This document shows, piece after piece, positions 30,762-39,338 of a stretch of DNA of 64,000 nucleotides. Within the stretch, counting starts at the first letter, position 1, and every line of letters begins with the position of its first letter. The stretch spans positions 1 to 64,000 of the forward strand of contig DASUAL010000002.1 in the NCBI GenBank assembly GCA_035763805.1. Direction: 5' to 3'. This DNA is from DASUAL01 sp035763805. GTDB taxonomy: Bacteria; Gemmatimonadota; Gemmatimonadetes; Gemmatimonadales; GWC2-71-9. The notes under the pieces were generated by a model. It saw only the letters and a program-made list of their open reading frames with translations, did not search any database and was not told the origin of the DNA. A program made the translations under genes and the position numbers.

Positions 30762-32009
30762 ATGCGGGTAGTTACTGTCATCGGCGTATTGCTGGTCGGC
30801 GGGACCGCGACCGTGAGCGCCCAGCATGCCCGCCAGCTCGAGTTCGGCGGGTTCGGCAGCTACACTCGCTACGATCGGCAATTTCAGCTCAAGAACCAGT
30901 TCGGGGGCGGCGGCCGGCTCGGGTTCTTCTTCAACGATTACATCGGGATCGAAGTGGACGCCAGCCTGACGCGACCGGCGGCGGAGCCCGGCGTCCCGGT
31001 CCTCGTGCCGACCACGCAGGTTCGCTTCGGGAGCGTGAGCCTCGTCATCAACTCCGGCGGGCGGCGCAACATCCTGTACGTGCTGGGCGGGTACTCGCGG
31101 CTCGACATGGGCGTCAATCCGCCCTACGCCTTCGCCAACCATGCGGTGCACGGCGCGATCGGCGACCGGATCTTTCTCGATGATCGGCTGGCGCTGCGCC
31201 TCGAGGCGCGAGCCTTCTACGCGCCGAAGAGTTGCTGCCTCACATCCACCTGGGTGGGTCACGTGCAGGGCACCGCCGGCCTGTCCTACTTCCTGTTCGG
31301 CGGTGGGCCCAAGGAAGAGGCTCCACCCCCGATCCCCAAGGAGAAGCGCGACTCGATCATCGCGGCGGGAGGTCAGGTGCCCAAGCCGCCGCGGGTGGGC
31401 GGCCCGACGTACGAGCACCGGGTGGGCGATTGGGCCCACAAGTGGTACTGGGGTGGGCAAGGAGGGCTGTTCGTCTTCAAGACGAATTTCGATGGTGTCT
31501 CCTTCGAGCCGACGTTCGGCGGGCACTGGCTCGTCACGGGCAAGCGGACGGCGCTGTACGTAGCGTACGAGCAATCGTTCTTCCTGTCCGATCGGCACAC
31601 GACGTTCGTCGAGCCGGACGGCTCGGTGACTCCGGGCAACGTGGCGTTCAAGGACCTCCGTCGTATCATGGTGGGCGTGCTGGCCTTCCCGGCGCAGAAG
31701 CGCGTGGAGCCGTTCGGCGGCATCGGGTTCGCGCTCATGGAGGCCCTGAACGTCGAGGCGAACTGCGCGAGCTGCACGACCGGTGCGCAGTTCGCCGCGC
31801 TGCAGGACGCCGCCGACGAATCTGCCAGCAAGGCCTTCTTCTTCTGGATGGGTGGGATCGACATCAAGCAGGGACGCCTCGCGCTCTACGGGCACTACAT
31901 CCTGACTTCGTCCGCGAGGGGCTTCATCATCGACGGCACGACCCACACCTTCCAGGGAGGCATCCGCTACAGCATGGGAAGCGCGAAAGAAGGGGTCAAC
32001 GAGCGCTAA
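30762..32009 (+). CDS. Predicted outer-membrane beta-barrel protein
   Basis: 415 residues with GGAGG 9 nt before the ATG. Residues 1-20 are a signal peptide ending VSAQ. The next 170 residues resemble an 8-stranded OmpA/OmpW-like barrel (FGGFGSYTRYDRQF, LGFFFNDYIGIEVDASL). A Pro/Lys-rich linker (KEEAPPPIPKEKRDSII) with an OmpA-like look separates it from a second beta-rich half (about 235-415) that also alternates as barrel strands and ends near QGGIRYSMG. It may be two barrels or a barrel plus periplasmic domain. The 3' end overlaps the converging dipeptidase gene by 14 bp. No specific function is recognised. Confidence 0.75.
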   Translation: MRVVTVIGVLLVGGTATVSAQHARQLEFGGFGSYTRYDRQFQLKNQFGGGGRLGFFFNDYIGIEVDASLTRPAAEPGVPVLVPTTQVRFGSVSLVINSGGRRNILYVLGGYSRLDMGVNPPYAFANHAVHGAIGDRIFLDDRLALRLEARAFYAPKSCCLTSTWVGHVQGTAGLSYFLFGGGPKEEAPPPIPKEKRDSIIAAGGQVPKPPRVGGPTYEHRVGDWAHKWYWGGQGGLFVFKTNFDGVSFEPTFGGHWLVTGKRTALYVAYEQSFFLSDRHTTFVEPDGSVTPGNVAFKDLRRIMVGVLAFPAQKRVEPFGGIGFALMEALNVEANCASCTTGAQFAALQDAADESASKAFFFWMGGIDIKQGRLALYGHYILTSSARGFIIDGTTHTFQGGIRYSMGSAKEGVNER

Positions 32010-33117
32010 GCAGCCGTAGGAAGTTCTCCCCCAGGATCTTCCGGACCGCGCCGTCCGAGTGGCCGCGAGCCTTGAGCGCCGCGACCAGCACGGGCAACGA
32101 TGTAGCGTCCTTCATAGGCGCGGGGAGCACGCTGATCCCGTCGAAGTCGCTGCCCACCCCGACGTAATCGATCCCCATCACCTGCACCGCGTGGTCGATG
32201 TGGTCCACCAGCCGCTCGATCGAGGGAACATCCAGGCGTGCGGCGTGCTGACCCACGAACTTGTCCACCTCGAAGGCCGCCGCGCCCGGGCGGCCGCGGT
32301 GGCGGGCGCGGATCGAGTCTATCCCGGGCTCCAAGCGCCGACGCAGCGCCGCATACTGCTGCCGGAAATGGTCGTCGAGAAACACCGGGTAGAAGTTTAT
32401 CCCCACCACCCCACCGTTGCGTGCGATCGCCCGCAGCTGAGCATCCGTGAGGTTGCGCGGGTGGTGCGCGATGGCCCGGCAGGACGAGTGCGACGCGATC
32501 ACCGGCCTGGTAGTGACCGCGAGCACATCCCGGAGCGTCGCGTCCGACACGTGCGACACGTCGATCAGCATGCTCAGTTCGTTCATGCGCCGCACCACGC
32601 GGCGCCCGAACTCCGTGAGTCCCCGCGCGCCCCTGCCCTCACCACGCGGGTCGGTGGACGACTCCGCCCAGTCGTTGCTGTTGTTCCAGGTGAGCGTCAG
32701 ATAACGCGCCCCACGGCCGTACAGGGAGTCGAGCTTCGCGAGCGAGTTCTCGATCGCGTGGCCGCCCTCCACACCCATGAGGACGGCGATGTGGCCCCGG
32801 CCTACAGCCCCCCGCACGTCGTCCGCGTTCCTCGCCAGCTCCACCTCCGGGTGCGTGTCCACCAGCGCCTGGACCGCGTCGATCAGCGCCAGCGCCCGCT
32901 TGAACGCGGTTCCCGGTCCGTAACGAGCGTCCACCCAGATGGCGAAGAACGCCGCGGTCAGGCCTCCCTCTCTCATCCGCGGGATGTCGACGTGGCCGTC
33001 CGACAGGCGGGCCGCGATGTCGGACTTCAGGTCGAGCATCCGCTGCGGAGTGTCGATGTGGCCGTCCACGACGATCGGTTGCTGTAGCACGAGAAGCAGT
33101 CCTAGCGGGAGACCCAC
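31996..33117 (-). CDS. Membrane dipeptidase family (M19) peptidase
   Basis: 373 residues. The binuclear zinc enzyme motifs are in place: DGHIDTP (first His and Asp ligands), VLMGVEGGHAI (bridging Glu), LIDVSHVSD and VIASHSSCRA (His ligands), and YVGVGSDFDGI (final Asp). The N-terminus MGLPLGLLLVLQQP is a short hydrophobic leader, so the enzyme is probably periplasmic. M19 enzymes hydrolyse dipeptides including L-D types and some beta-lactams. It overlaps the mpg gene at its start by 16 bp and the converging barrel gene at its end by 14 bp. Confidence 0.92.
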   Translation of the reverse strand: MGLPLGLLLVLQQPIVVDGHIDTPQRMLDLKSDIAARLSDGHVDIPRMREGGLTAAFFAIWVDARYGPGTAFKRALALIDAVQALVDTHPEVELARNADDVRGAVGRGHIAVLMGVEGGHAIENSLAKLDSLYGRGARYLTLTWNNSNDWAESSTDPRGEGRGARGLTEFGRRVVRRMNELSMLIDVSHVSDATLRDVLAVTTRPVIASHSSCRAIAHHPRNLTDAQLRAIARNGGVVGINFYPVFLDDHFRQQYAALRRRLEPGIDSIRARHRGRPGAAAFEVDKFVGQHAARLDVPSIERLVDHIDHAVQVMGIDYVGVGSDFDGISVLPAPMKDATSLPVLVAALKARGHSDGAVRKILGENFLRLLSAR

Positions 33118-33686
33118 GGCGAGTCCTTTATCAGGAACCGCAGCGGCCAGTCGACCGCCCGGGTGATGCCGATCCGCGGTGTCACACTGATGGCGAAGCG
33201 CCGCCGGGATGGGCCGCGGACGATGCGCAGGACGCCGCGCTCAAGCGAAGCGCCGTCGAGGCGTCCGGTCACGGCCAGAGCCTCACACAGCCTGGCCGGG
33301 CCCGAGCAGAGCTGGCCCTCCCGCACGGCGCCGCGGCGCCGCTGCATCGTGGCGACTCCCTCGAGCGGCTCAAGCGCCCGAATGAGCACAGCGGCGGGGA
33401 AGCCCTCGGTCTCGGTGACGGCGTTGAGGCACCAGTGCATGCCGTAGGTGAAGTACACGTAGGCGGTTCCCGGCGCGCCAAAGAGACTCGCGTTGCGTCG
33501 GGTCTTGCGGGCGCGGTAGCCGTGGCAGGCCGGGTCATCCGGGCCGACGTAGGCCTCGGTTTCGACGATCCGACCGGCGACTGGCCGGCCGCCCACGGCA
33601 CTCACGAGGATCTGGCCCAAAAGTCCACGCGCGACCTCGGGAGTCGGTCGCGCGTAGAACGACGCCGGGAGCGCCGCGCCCTTCAC
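33102..33686 (-). CDS. 3-methyladenine DNA glycosylase (AAG/MPG family)
   Basis: 194 residues, a normal length for the bacterial Mpg family. It removes alkylated and deaminated purines from DNA. Diagnostic motifs are ARGLLGQILV, GRIVETEAYVGPDDPACHGYRA with the catalytic Glu in ETEAY, then TRRNASLFG, GTAYVYFTYGMHWCLNAVT, and the later GPARLCEALAVT. The gene is squeezed between overlapping neighbours: its ATG overlaps the stop of the NYN gene by 4 bp and its 3' end overlaps the dipeptidase start by 16 bp. Confidence 0.95.
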   Translation of the reverse strand: MKGAALPASFYARPTPEVARGLLGQILVSAVGGRPVAGRIVETEAYVGPDDPACHGYRARKTRRNASLFGAPGTAYVYFTYGMHWCLNAVTETEGFPAAVLIRALEPLEGVATMQRRRGAVREGQLCSGPARLCEALAVTGRLDGASLERGVLRIVRGPSRRRFAISVTPRIGITRAVDWPLRFLIKDSPWVSR

Positions 33687-35545
33687 GCGCCGCCGGTCAA
33701 CCCGCGCTTCACTTTCGACCAGAAGGACTCGCCCCCACCTTCGCCCTCGCCGGCGGGCTCTGGTGCCGGCCGTTCCGACTCCCGCGCAGTGGCTGGCCCC
33801 AGCGGCGCGGACGGGGGTGGGGGTGGGGGTGGGGGTGGGGCCGGCGCCTGGGCGCCCGTGCGCTCGTCGGCGGTACGCCCCTCTCCACCGGAGCGTCCCC
33901 GTCCGCCACGGCCTCCCCCGCGACCGCCGCGACGGCCGCGCCCGCTGCGCTCGCGCTCCCCAAGCTCACGCTCGCCGGCGGACTCGGCACTCTGGCTCCG
34001 CCCACTGCCGCCGCGCCTGCCCCGACCGCCTCGACCGCGGCCGCCGCTCTGCTCGCGGCGATCGTCCTCAGCCGGCGCGGGCGCCGGGAGATGCGATTCG
34101 GTTCCCATGGGCTCCGGGGCGACCGGGCGCACCGGGATCAGCTCGATCCGCGGCTTGAAGTTGGGATCCACCTCCACCACGCCGATCTTCGGGATCTCCG
34201 GAGGTGCGACGCGGGGCCCACGGGAGCCACGACGGAAACGAGCGCTGCGGGACGGAACGCCACCCACGCCCCCCCGGGTCGGCGGCGCTTCCGGCCGCAT
34301 CGACGGCGGGGCCGACGACGCGGGCATCGGCGGATCATTCGCGTCGTCAAAGTCGCCCGCGGCTACGGGCTCGGCGGGCTCGAGCGCCGCGGCGGCGGAA
34401 CGCTCGTCACGCAGCTTCACCGCGTAGGCACCATCCTCCTCCTTGGACAGGTCGATGATCTCTGCGTCATGCGCCTGGCGCAGCAGTTTGGGGAAGCGCT
34501 CCGGCTCGAGCGGCTCGCCCGCGTCGCCCTTCAGCTCGATCATCGTGTCGCGCAGCGCGTCCGCGCTCACCGGCTTGTCGCCCCCGCCTAGCCGGGATAG
34601 CGCCTGCTTGAGGAGGCCGAACGCGTCCCCCAGCGAGCCGCCACGGCGAGCGCGCCCGTCTTCGGAACGGCGCCGGGACACCTGGGCTCGCTCGTCGCGC
34701 TCGCGCGGTGCCTCGGCGCGCGGGCCCCCCCGCGACGACGCCCGTCCGAGGGCCGGCTGTGCCGCGGCGCCGGGTACGCCCGCCCCGAGCGCGATCTCAT
34801 ACTGACCGTTCTCGAGCTTGGTCAGGTTTATGAGGCCCTTGTGGGCGGCGTCCACCACGAACTTGCTGAAGCGGGAGTATCCCAGATCCTTCTCGCTGAA
34901 GTTCGGGTCGATCTCCTGCATCACCTGCTTCAGCCGGTCGGAGCGCATCACGTCGTTATGCGCGGTCATCTGCTTCACCGCCTCAACGACCAGATCCCAG
35001 GGATCGCGGCGGACGTACTCGACCTCGCTCTCCTTGGTGAAGCCGGCGAGCTCGTTGTATGAGTAGTACTCATCGCAGTTCTGGATCAGCAAGTCGCTCG
35101 ACGACTCCCGGATGCCGACGCCGATGACGTACTTGCCGTACTCCTTGAGCTTCAACACGAGGGCGGAGAAGTCGGAATCGCCCGAGAGCAGGATGAAGGT
35201 CCCGATCTCGGGACGGGTGAACACGAGCTCAAGCGCGTCGATGGCAAGCCGAATATCCGTGGCGTTCTTCTTGTTCGACCCGTAGGCCGGGGCGAAGATC
35301 AAATCGATGGAAGATTCGGCGAGCGGGACGACGTACTGCTGATAGCGGCGCCAGTCCGCGTAGGCGCGTTGTACGGCGACCTTCCCCTTGATGATGTCCG
35401 ACTGCAGCAGGCGCTTCAGCTCCGTCTGGAGATCCGAGCGGATCGCCATCGTCACGTTGTCGAAGTCGATCAGCAGTGCAGCGTTGGGGGCATGGGCCGG
35501 GGGTTCGAGGTGCGTCGGTCGCGGGAGATGCGATTGCGGTGTCAT
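33683..35545 (-). CDS. NYN domain RNase-like protein with two LOTUS/OST-HTH domains and RG-rich tail
   Basis: 620 residues. Residues about 20-165 are a NYN (PIN-like) nuclease domain: NAALLIDFDNVTMAI (first catalytic Asp pair), KNATDIRLAIDALEL and FILLSGDSDFSALVLKLKE (remaining acids), so it should be active. About 190-255 match an OST-HTH/LOTUS domain (DRLKQVMQEIDPNFSEKDLG), and about 340-400 a second copy (SADALRDTMIELKGD). The last 220 residues are low complexity: Pro/Ala, then long RGG-type stretches (RGRGGRGRRGGSGR) and a run of ten prolines. The whole resembles a bacterial counterpart of MARF1-like RNA-binding nucleases. The RG tail suggests RNA binding or condensate formation. Its ATG overlaps the stop of the upstream pseudogene. 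Confidence 0.88.
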   Translation of the reverse strand: MTPQSHLPRPTHLEPPAHAPNAALLIDFDNVTMAIRSDLQTELKRLLQSDIIKGKVAVQRAYADWRRYQQYVVPLAESSIDLIFAPAYGSNKKNATDIRLAIDALELVFTRPEIGTFILLSGDSDFSALVLKLKEYGKYVIGVGIRESSSDLLIQNCDEYYSYNELAGFTKESEVEYVRRDPWDLVVEAVKQMTAHNDVMRSDRLKQVMQEIDPNFSEKDLGYSRFSKFVVDAAHKGLINLTKLENGQYEIALGAGVPGAAAQPALGRASSRGGPRAEAPRERDERAQVSRRRSEDGRARRGGSLGDAFGLLKQALSRLGGGDKPVSADALRDTMIELKGDAGEPLEPERFPKLLRQAHDAEIIDLSKEEDGAYAVKLRDERSAAAALEPAEPVAAGDFDDANDPPMPASSAPPSMRPEAPPTRGGVGGVPSRSARFRRGSRGPRVAPPEIPKIGVVEVDPNFKPRIELIPVRPVAPEPMGTESHLPAPAPAEDDRREQSGGRGRGGRGRRGGSGRSQSAESAGERELGERERSGRGRRGGRGGGRGGRGRSGGEGRTADERTGAQAPAPPPPPPPPPSAPLGPATARESERPAPEPAGEGEGGGESFWSKVKRGLTGGA

Positions 35546-36135
35546 GTGGTTGTGCTCAGTTCCAGGCCGACGACCTGAGCGAGCTCCAATCGCTTCACCT
35601 CGCCGCTCGCGGGCAGCGAGGAGGCGTCGCAGAAGCGCACCAGGTCGGGCATTGTGTAGTCGGCGACGGCCTCGCGGCAGAATCCCTTCAAGTCGTCGCC
35701 CGTCACGATGGAACCCTCCGTGGCCACGGCGCAGATCCGCTCCCCGAGCGTCTCGCTGGGGATGCCGACGATGCACGCGTCGTGCACGGCAGGGCGCGTC
35801 CGGAGGAGGTCCTCCAGCTCGCGTGGATAGGGTCTTGGGGCCGCCGTGCATGATCGCTTCGGCGCGGTGACCCACGATCCGGACGTAGGAGGGATCCAGC
35901 AGGACGATGACCGCGCGCGGTACGCGGCGGCGACGGACGCCACCGACTCCGGCCAGTTCGGCAGGTCGACCGCCAACCGGTCACTCCGTCGAACATCCAC
36001 GCCGCCGCTTCCATCCGGGAACGCCCGCGCGTCCCGGGTCCCCCGCGCATGCGTCATCCGGCATGGGTGCGCCTTCGCACGCTGGGCGAGGCGCGCCGCC
36101 AGATGGTCTGTCACCACGTCTGCCACGTCCCTCAC
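35542..36135 (-). pseudogene. Decayed AMP-forming acyl-CoA synthetase (internal deletion plus frameshifts)
   Basis: The first 80 codons (MRDVADVVTDHLAARLAQR, then DRLAVDLPNWPESVASVAAAYRA) match the N-terminus of acyl-CoA synthetases. In the +1 frame the text continues AVIVLLDPSYVRIVGHRAEAIMHGG, then returns to the first frame for YPRELEDLLRTRPAVHDACIVGIPSETLGERICAVA and DLVRFCDASLP-type sequence of the C-terminal domain. So the large central domain is missing, two compensating frameshifts are present, and the A10 lysine (SGK) is Glu (SGEVKRLEL). The open frame survives for 197 codons and still overlaps the NYN gene ATG by 4 bp. It cannot be a working ligase. Confidence 0.75.
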
Positions 36136-36177
36136 ATCGTTCAGAGTCTTTGAAAATAAACAACTTGCGCGATAAAG

Positions 36178-36597
36178 CTACTCCCCCAGCACCTTTACAA
36201 TTACGCGTTTCTTGCGCTGGCCGTCCCATTCGCCGTAAAACACTCGCTGCCAAGGCCCTACGTCCAGCTTGCCGCCCGTGATCGGTAGGGTCACCTCGTG
36301 GCCGATCGTCAGACTCCTCAAGTGCGCGGCGGCGTTGTCCTCACCCGTTTGGTTGTGACGGTAGCGACCGGGGTCCCACGGGGCGATCGTCTCCTCGAGC
36401 CACTTGAGGATGTCGGCCCACAGGCCGGACTCGTGGTCGTTCACGAACACCGACGCCGTGATGTGCATGGCGCTCACGAGGACGAAGCCCTCTGCGACGC
36501 CGCTTTTCTTCACCTCGCCGGCGACGTCGTCGGTGATGTCGATGATCTCCTGGCGCCGCTTCGTGTTGAACCACAGATAGTGGGTATGGCTTTTCAT
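36178..36597 (-). CDS. YjbQ family protein (UPF0047)
   Basis: 139 residues, the usual size. Conserved family motifs are AMHITASVFVNDHE with the active-site His, GEDNAAAHLRSLTIGHEVTLPI, and GPWQRVFYGEWDG followed by RKKRVIVKVLG. Some members have weak thiamine-phosphate synthase activity, but the real role of the family is unsettled. The ATG has AGGGG about 10 nt upstream. It diverges from the histidine kinase gene; the two start codons are about 60 bp apart. Note that thiE is also in this window but 18 kb away. Confidence 0.9.
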   Translation of the reverse strand: MKSHTHYLWFNTKRRQEIIDITDDVAGEVKKSGVAEGFVLVSAMHITASVFVNDHESGLWADILKWLEETIAPWDPGRYRHNQTGEDNAAAHLRSLTIGHEVTLPITGGKLDVGPWQRVFYGEWDGQRKKRVIVKVLGE

Positions 36598-36616
36598 GAA
36601 GCACCCCTGTGTCGAA

Positions 36617-36645
36617 TTGTCGCACCCGGGTCTTTTCCCTAGATT
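36617..36645 (+). promoter_or_regulatory. Sigma-70 type promoter of the NtrY-like kinase operon
   Basis: TTGTCG (36617-36622), a 17-bp spacer and TAGATT (36640-36645). Transcription would start near 36652, only about 7 nt before the ATG at 36659, and no Shine-Dalgarno is present there, so the mRNA may be nearly leaderless. Confidence 0.5.
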
Positions 36646-36658
36646 GGTCCTCGACAAT

Positions 36659-37852
36659 ATGCCGCTTCTCTTCCGCCAGCGAATCTTTGTGATCCTCGTC
36701 GCGCTGACGGCCGTCCCGACGACGCTCGCCGTGGTCGGCTGGGCCCTTGCCGTCCGCACGGTGGGTCCGTCGGCGGGAGCGCGGGTGGCGCTCGAGGATG
36801 TCGCGACGTCCGCCCGGCAGGTGCTCGAGCAGATGGACACGGCCCGACTCACTCCACGGGAGCGGGCGGTGTTGCGACAGCATCTCGAGCAGCTTTCGAG
36901 CTCGGTCACGCTCGCGCGGCGCGCCGACACGTACCTGCGGTACTACGCCGGCGGGTTCGCAGCCGTCGTGCTGATCGTCGGGGCGCTCGTCGTCGTGGCG
37001 GCGATCCGCCTCGCCGGTCACCTGTCGCGCCAGCTGTCGCGGCCCATCGACGAGCTCGTGGGTTGGACCAGGCTGATCCGGCGCCGGATGCCGCTGCCGG
37101 CCGGCCCGCCCACCCGGGGAGCGCCGGAATTCGAAGCACTGCGGCAGGCGCTGCGCGAGCTCGCGACGGCCCTCGACGCCGGGCGCGAGAAGGAGCTCGA
37201 GGCCGAGCGCCTGCGGGCGTTTCGCGAGGTGGCGCGCCGCGTCGCACACGAGATCAAGAACCCGCTCACGGCCATGCGGATCGCGGTAGACCAACTGCGG
37301 CGGTCGGGCGGTCAGGCGGACGGACGGACGGTTGTGGCGGTGGACGTGATGGCTGCAGAGACGGAGCGGCTCGAGCGTCTCGCCACGGAGTTCGCCGAGT
37401 TCGGGCGGCTGCCGGAAGGCCCGAAGAGCGAGGTGGATCTGGTCGAGCTCCTCATGGATTTGAGCCGCACCGCGGTGCCGGCCGCGGTCGAGGCGTCGGT
37501 CCGCGCCAACGGCAGCCCGTGCACGATGCTCGGCCACTACGACCCGTTGCGGCGCGCGTTCGCGAACCTGCTGCGCAACGCGTCCGAAGCGATGGGCGAC
37601 CGGGGGCGGATCGAGATCGAGGTGGACCGGGACGGCCGCGGACTAGTCGTGCGGATCGCCGACCATGGACCCGGGATCCCCGAGGAGCTCCGGCTGCGCG
37701 TGTTCGAGCCCTATTTCACCACCAAGCGGGACGGCACGGGCTTGGGACTGGCGCTCGTGCGGCAGACGATCGAGGCCCACGGCGGCACCATCACGGTGTC
37801 CGAGACCCCCGGTGGCGGGGCCACCTTCTCAGTCGTCCTGTCCGCGTCATGA
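36659..37852 (+). CDS. NtrY-like membrane sensor histidine kinase
   Basis: 397 residues. Transmembrane helices lie at about 8-30 and 98-120, enclosing a short periplasmic region rich in helices. A HAMP-like segment follows (about 120-175). The phosphoacceptor is His197 in HEIKNPLTAMRIAVDQLRR, the NtrY/AtoS-type H-box. The ATPase domain has NLLRNASEAM (N-box), DHGPGIPEELRLRVFEPYFTT-type G1/F boxes and TGLGLALVRQTIEAHGG (G2). It should autophosphorylate and feed the sigma-54 regulator whose ATG overlaps its stop (ATGA). Between the H-box helix and the next helix lies SGGQADGR, encoded by an octad repeat and not part of the family consensus. Confidence 0.93.
   Translation: MPLLFRQRIFVILVALTAVPTTLAVVGWALAVRTVGPSAGARVALEDVATSARQVLEQMDTARLTPRERAVLRQHLEQLSSSVTLARRADTYLRYYAGGFAAVVLIVGALVVVAAIRLAGHLSRQLSRPIDELVGWTRLIRRRMPLPAGPPTRGAPEFEALRQALRELATALDAGREKELEAERLRAFREVARRVAHEIKNPLTAMRIAVDQLRRSGGQADGRTVVAVDVMAAETERLERLATEFAEFGRLPEGPKSEVDLVELLMDLSRTAVPAAVEASVRANGSPCTMLGHYDPLRRAFANLLRNASEAMGDRGRIEIEVDRDGRGLVVRIADHGPGIPEELRLRVFEPYFTTKRDGTGLGLALVRQTIEAHGGTITVSETPGGGATFSVVLSAS
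37298..37330. repeat. Octad repeat (GGCGGTCN) inside the histidine kinase gene
   Basis: GGCGGTCG, GGCGGTCA, GGCGGACG and a partial unit are in frame between the two DHp helices and encode RRSGGQADGR. No reverse-complement partner is seen nearby. The unit is the same as at 16357-16450 and 48643-48798. Confidence 0.5.
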
Positions 37853-39234
37853 GCCCGCGCATTCTGCTCGTCGACGACGAAGTCAACATCCGCAAGATGG
37901 TGGGGGCCCTCCTGCAGTCGGAAGGGTTCGAGACCGCCGAGGCGCCGAACGGCAGCGCCGCCATCGCGAAGGTGGAGCGCGAGCCGCCCGACGCGGTGCT
38001 TCTCGACCTCATGATGCCGGCCGGTCCGGATGGCCTGGCCACGCTCGAGCAGCTCAAGCGGGTCGCGCCCGACGTCCCGGTCGTGATGATGAGCGGCAAG
38101 GCGAATCTGTCCGACGCCGTGCGCGCCACGAAACTCGGCGCCTTCCAGTTCCTCGAAAAGCCGCTCACGCCCGAGGGCGTGCTCACCACGCTGCGTGCCG
38201 CGCTCGAGCTCTCGCGCACGGTTGCCGAGAACCGGCGGCTGCACGAGGCGCTGGGGCACGCGGACCCGTTGGTGGGCGTGAGCCGAGCGACGGAGGAGTT
38301 GCGCGCGTTGATCGCGCGGGTTGCGCCCACCGAGGCGCGCGTGCTGATCACGGGCGAGTCCGGCACCGGCAAGGAGCTCGTGGCGTCGGCGATTCATCGC
38401 GGGAGTCGTCGTGCCGCGAGACCGTTCGTGTGCGTGAACAGCGCGGCGATCCCCAAGGACCTGGTCGAGTCGGAGATGTTCGGTCATGAGCGGGGGGCCT
38501 TCACGGGGGCCACCGAGCGGCGCATCGGGCGCTTCGAGCTTGCGGACGGTGGCACGCTCTTCCTCGACGAAGTGGGCGACCTCGGCGCCGAGGCGCAGGC
38601 CAAGCTCCTTCGGGTGCTGGAAACCGGCGTGATCGAGCGGCTGGGCGGCGAGAAGCCGGTGACGGTGGACGTCCGCGTCATCGCCGCGACCAACAAGGAC
38701 CTGACGAGAGCCGGGCACCAGGGGCAGTTCCGCGAGGACCTCTTGTTCCGGCTCAACGTGCTGCCCGTGCCCATTCCGCCGTTGCGGGAGCGCCCGGAGG
38801 ACGTGCCCCCGCTGGTGCAGCATTTCGCGGCGCGGCAGTCGGCCCGGCTGGGGCGGCCGGTGCGGTTCGACGCCGGCGCGGTACAGCTGCTTGCCGCCTA
38901 TCACTGGCCGGGGAACGTGCGCGAGCTCGCGAATCTCGTGGAGCGGCTCGCCATTCTGGCGCCCGGTGGGGGCGGAGCCGACACGATCACGGCGGACGAC
39001 GTGACCCGCGTCGTTCCCCAGGACGGCTCCGGAGCGGTTCCGGCCGAGGGCTGGACGGACGTGTCGCTCCCGGACGCGCTCGACGGATTCGAGCGCACGT
39101 TGATCGCGCGCGCCCTCTCGGCCGCGCGCGGCAACGTCGCCGAAGCGGCGCGGAAGCTCGCCACCGACCGCGCCAACCTGTACCGCCGGATGCGGCGGCT
39201 GGGTCTTGAGCCACCCCGCAACGTGACGGGATGA
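37849..39234 (+). CDS. NtrC-family sigma-54-dependent response regulator
   Basis: 461 residues. The receiver domain (1-120) has the acidic pocket D9/D10, the phosphorylation site D53 and the Lys of FLEKPLTPEG. The AAA+ domain (about 140-370) has Walker A GESGTGKE, the sigma-54 contact loop GAFTGA and Walker B GGTLFLDEVGDL; WPGNVRELANLVER is the family signature. The C-terminal Fis-type helix-turn-helix is NVAEAARKLATDRANLYRRMRRLG. It should activate sigma-54 promoters after phosphorylation by the adjacent kinase, with which it overlaps by 4 bp. No GG-N10-GC type promoter was found by eye in front of neighbouring genes, so targets are unknown. Confidence 0.96.
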   Translation: MSPRILLVDDEVNIRKMVGALLQSEGFETAEAPNGSAAIAKVEREPPDAVLLDLMMPAGPDGLATLEQLKRVAPDVPVVMMSGKANLSDAVRATKLGAFQFLEKPLTPEGVLTTLRAALELSRTVAENRRLHEALGHADPLVGVSRATEELRALIARVAPTEARVLITGESGTGKELVASAIHRGSRRAARPFVCVNSAAIPKDLVESEMFGHERGAFTGATERRIGRFELADGGTLFLDEVGDLGAEAQAKLLRVLETGVIERLGGEKPVTVDVRVIAATNKDLTRAGHQGQFREDLLFRLNVLPVPIPPLRERPEDVPPLVQHFAARQSARLGRPVRFDAGAVQLLAAYHWPGNVRELANLVERLAILAPGGGGADTITADDVTRVVPQDGSGAVPAEGWTDVSLPDALDGFERTLIARALSAARGNVAEAARKLATDRANLYRRMRRLGLEPPRNVTG

Positions 39235-39338
39235 CACGCCGCCGCCCGCAGCGAGGGAGCGCCACGCACGCCGGGGCCGCGCCGGGCGCGGCACGGGCTA
39301 TGCACGCCCTTGCCGCGCCCCCAATCGAGGTCGGCTCC

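Noticed and set aside
33800..33845. GGGGGT tandem run as a member of the hairpin repeat family
   Set aside because: It encodes the poly-proline stretch of the NYN protein and has no inverted partner, so ordinary low-complexity coding sequence explains it.
39231..39338. Start of the Omp85-like gene at the ATG overlapping the regulator stop
   Set aside because: It would add 36 Arg/Ala-rich residues before a clean signal peptide. The ATG at 39339 has a ribosome binding site and begins the signal peptide directly.
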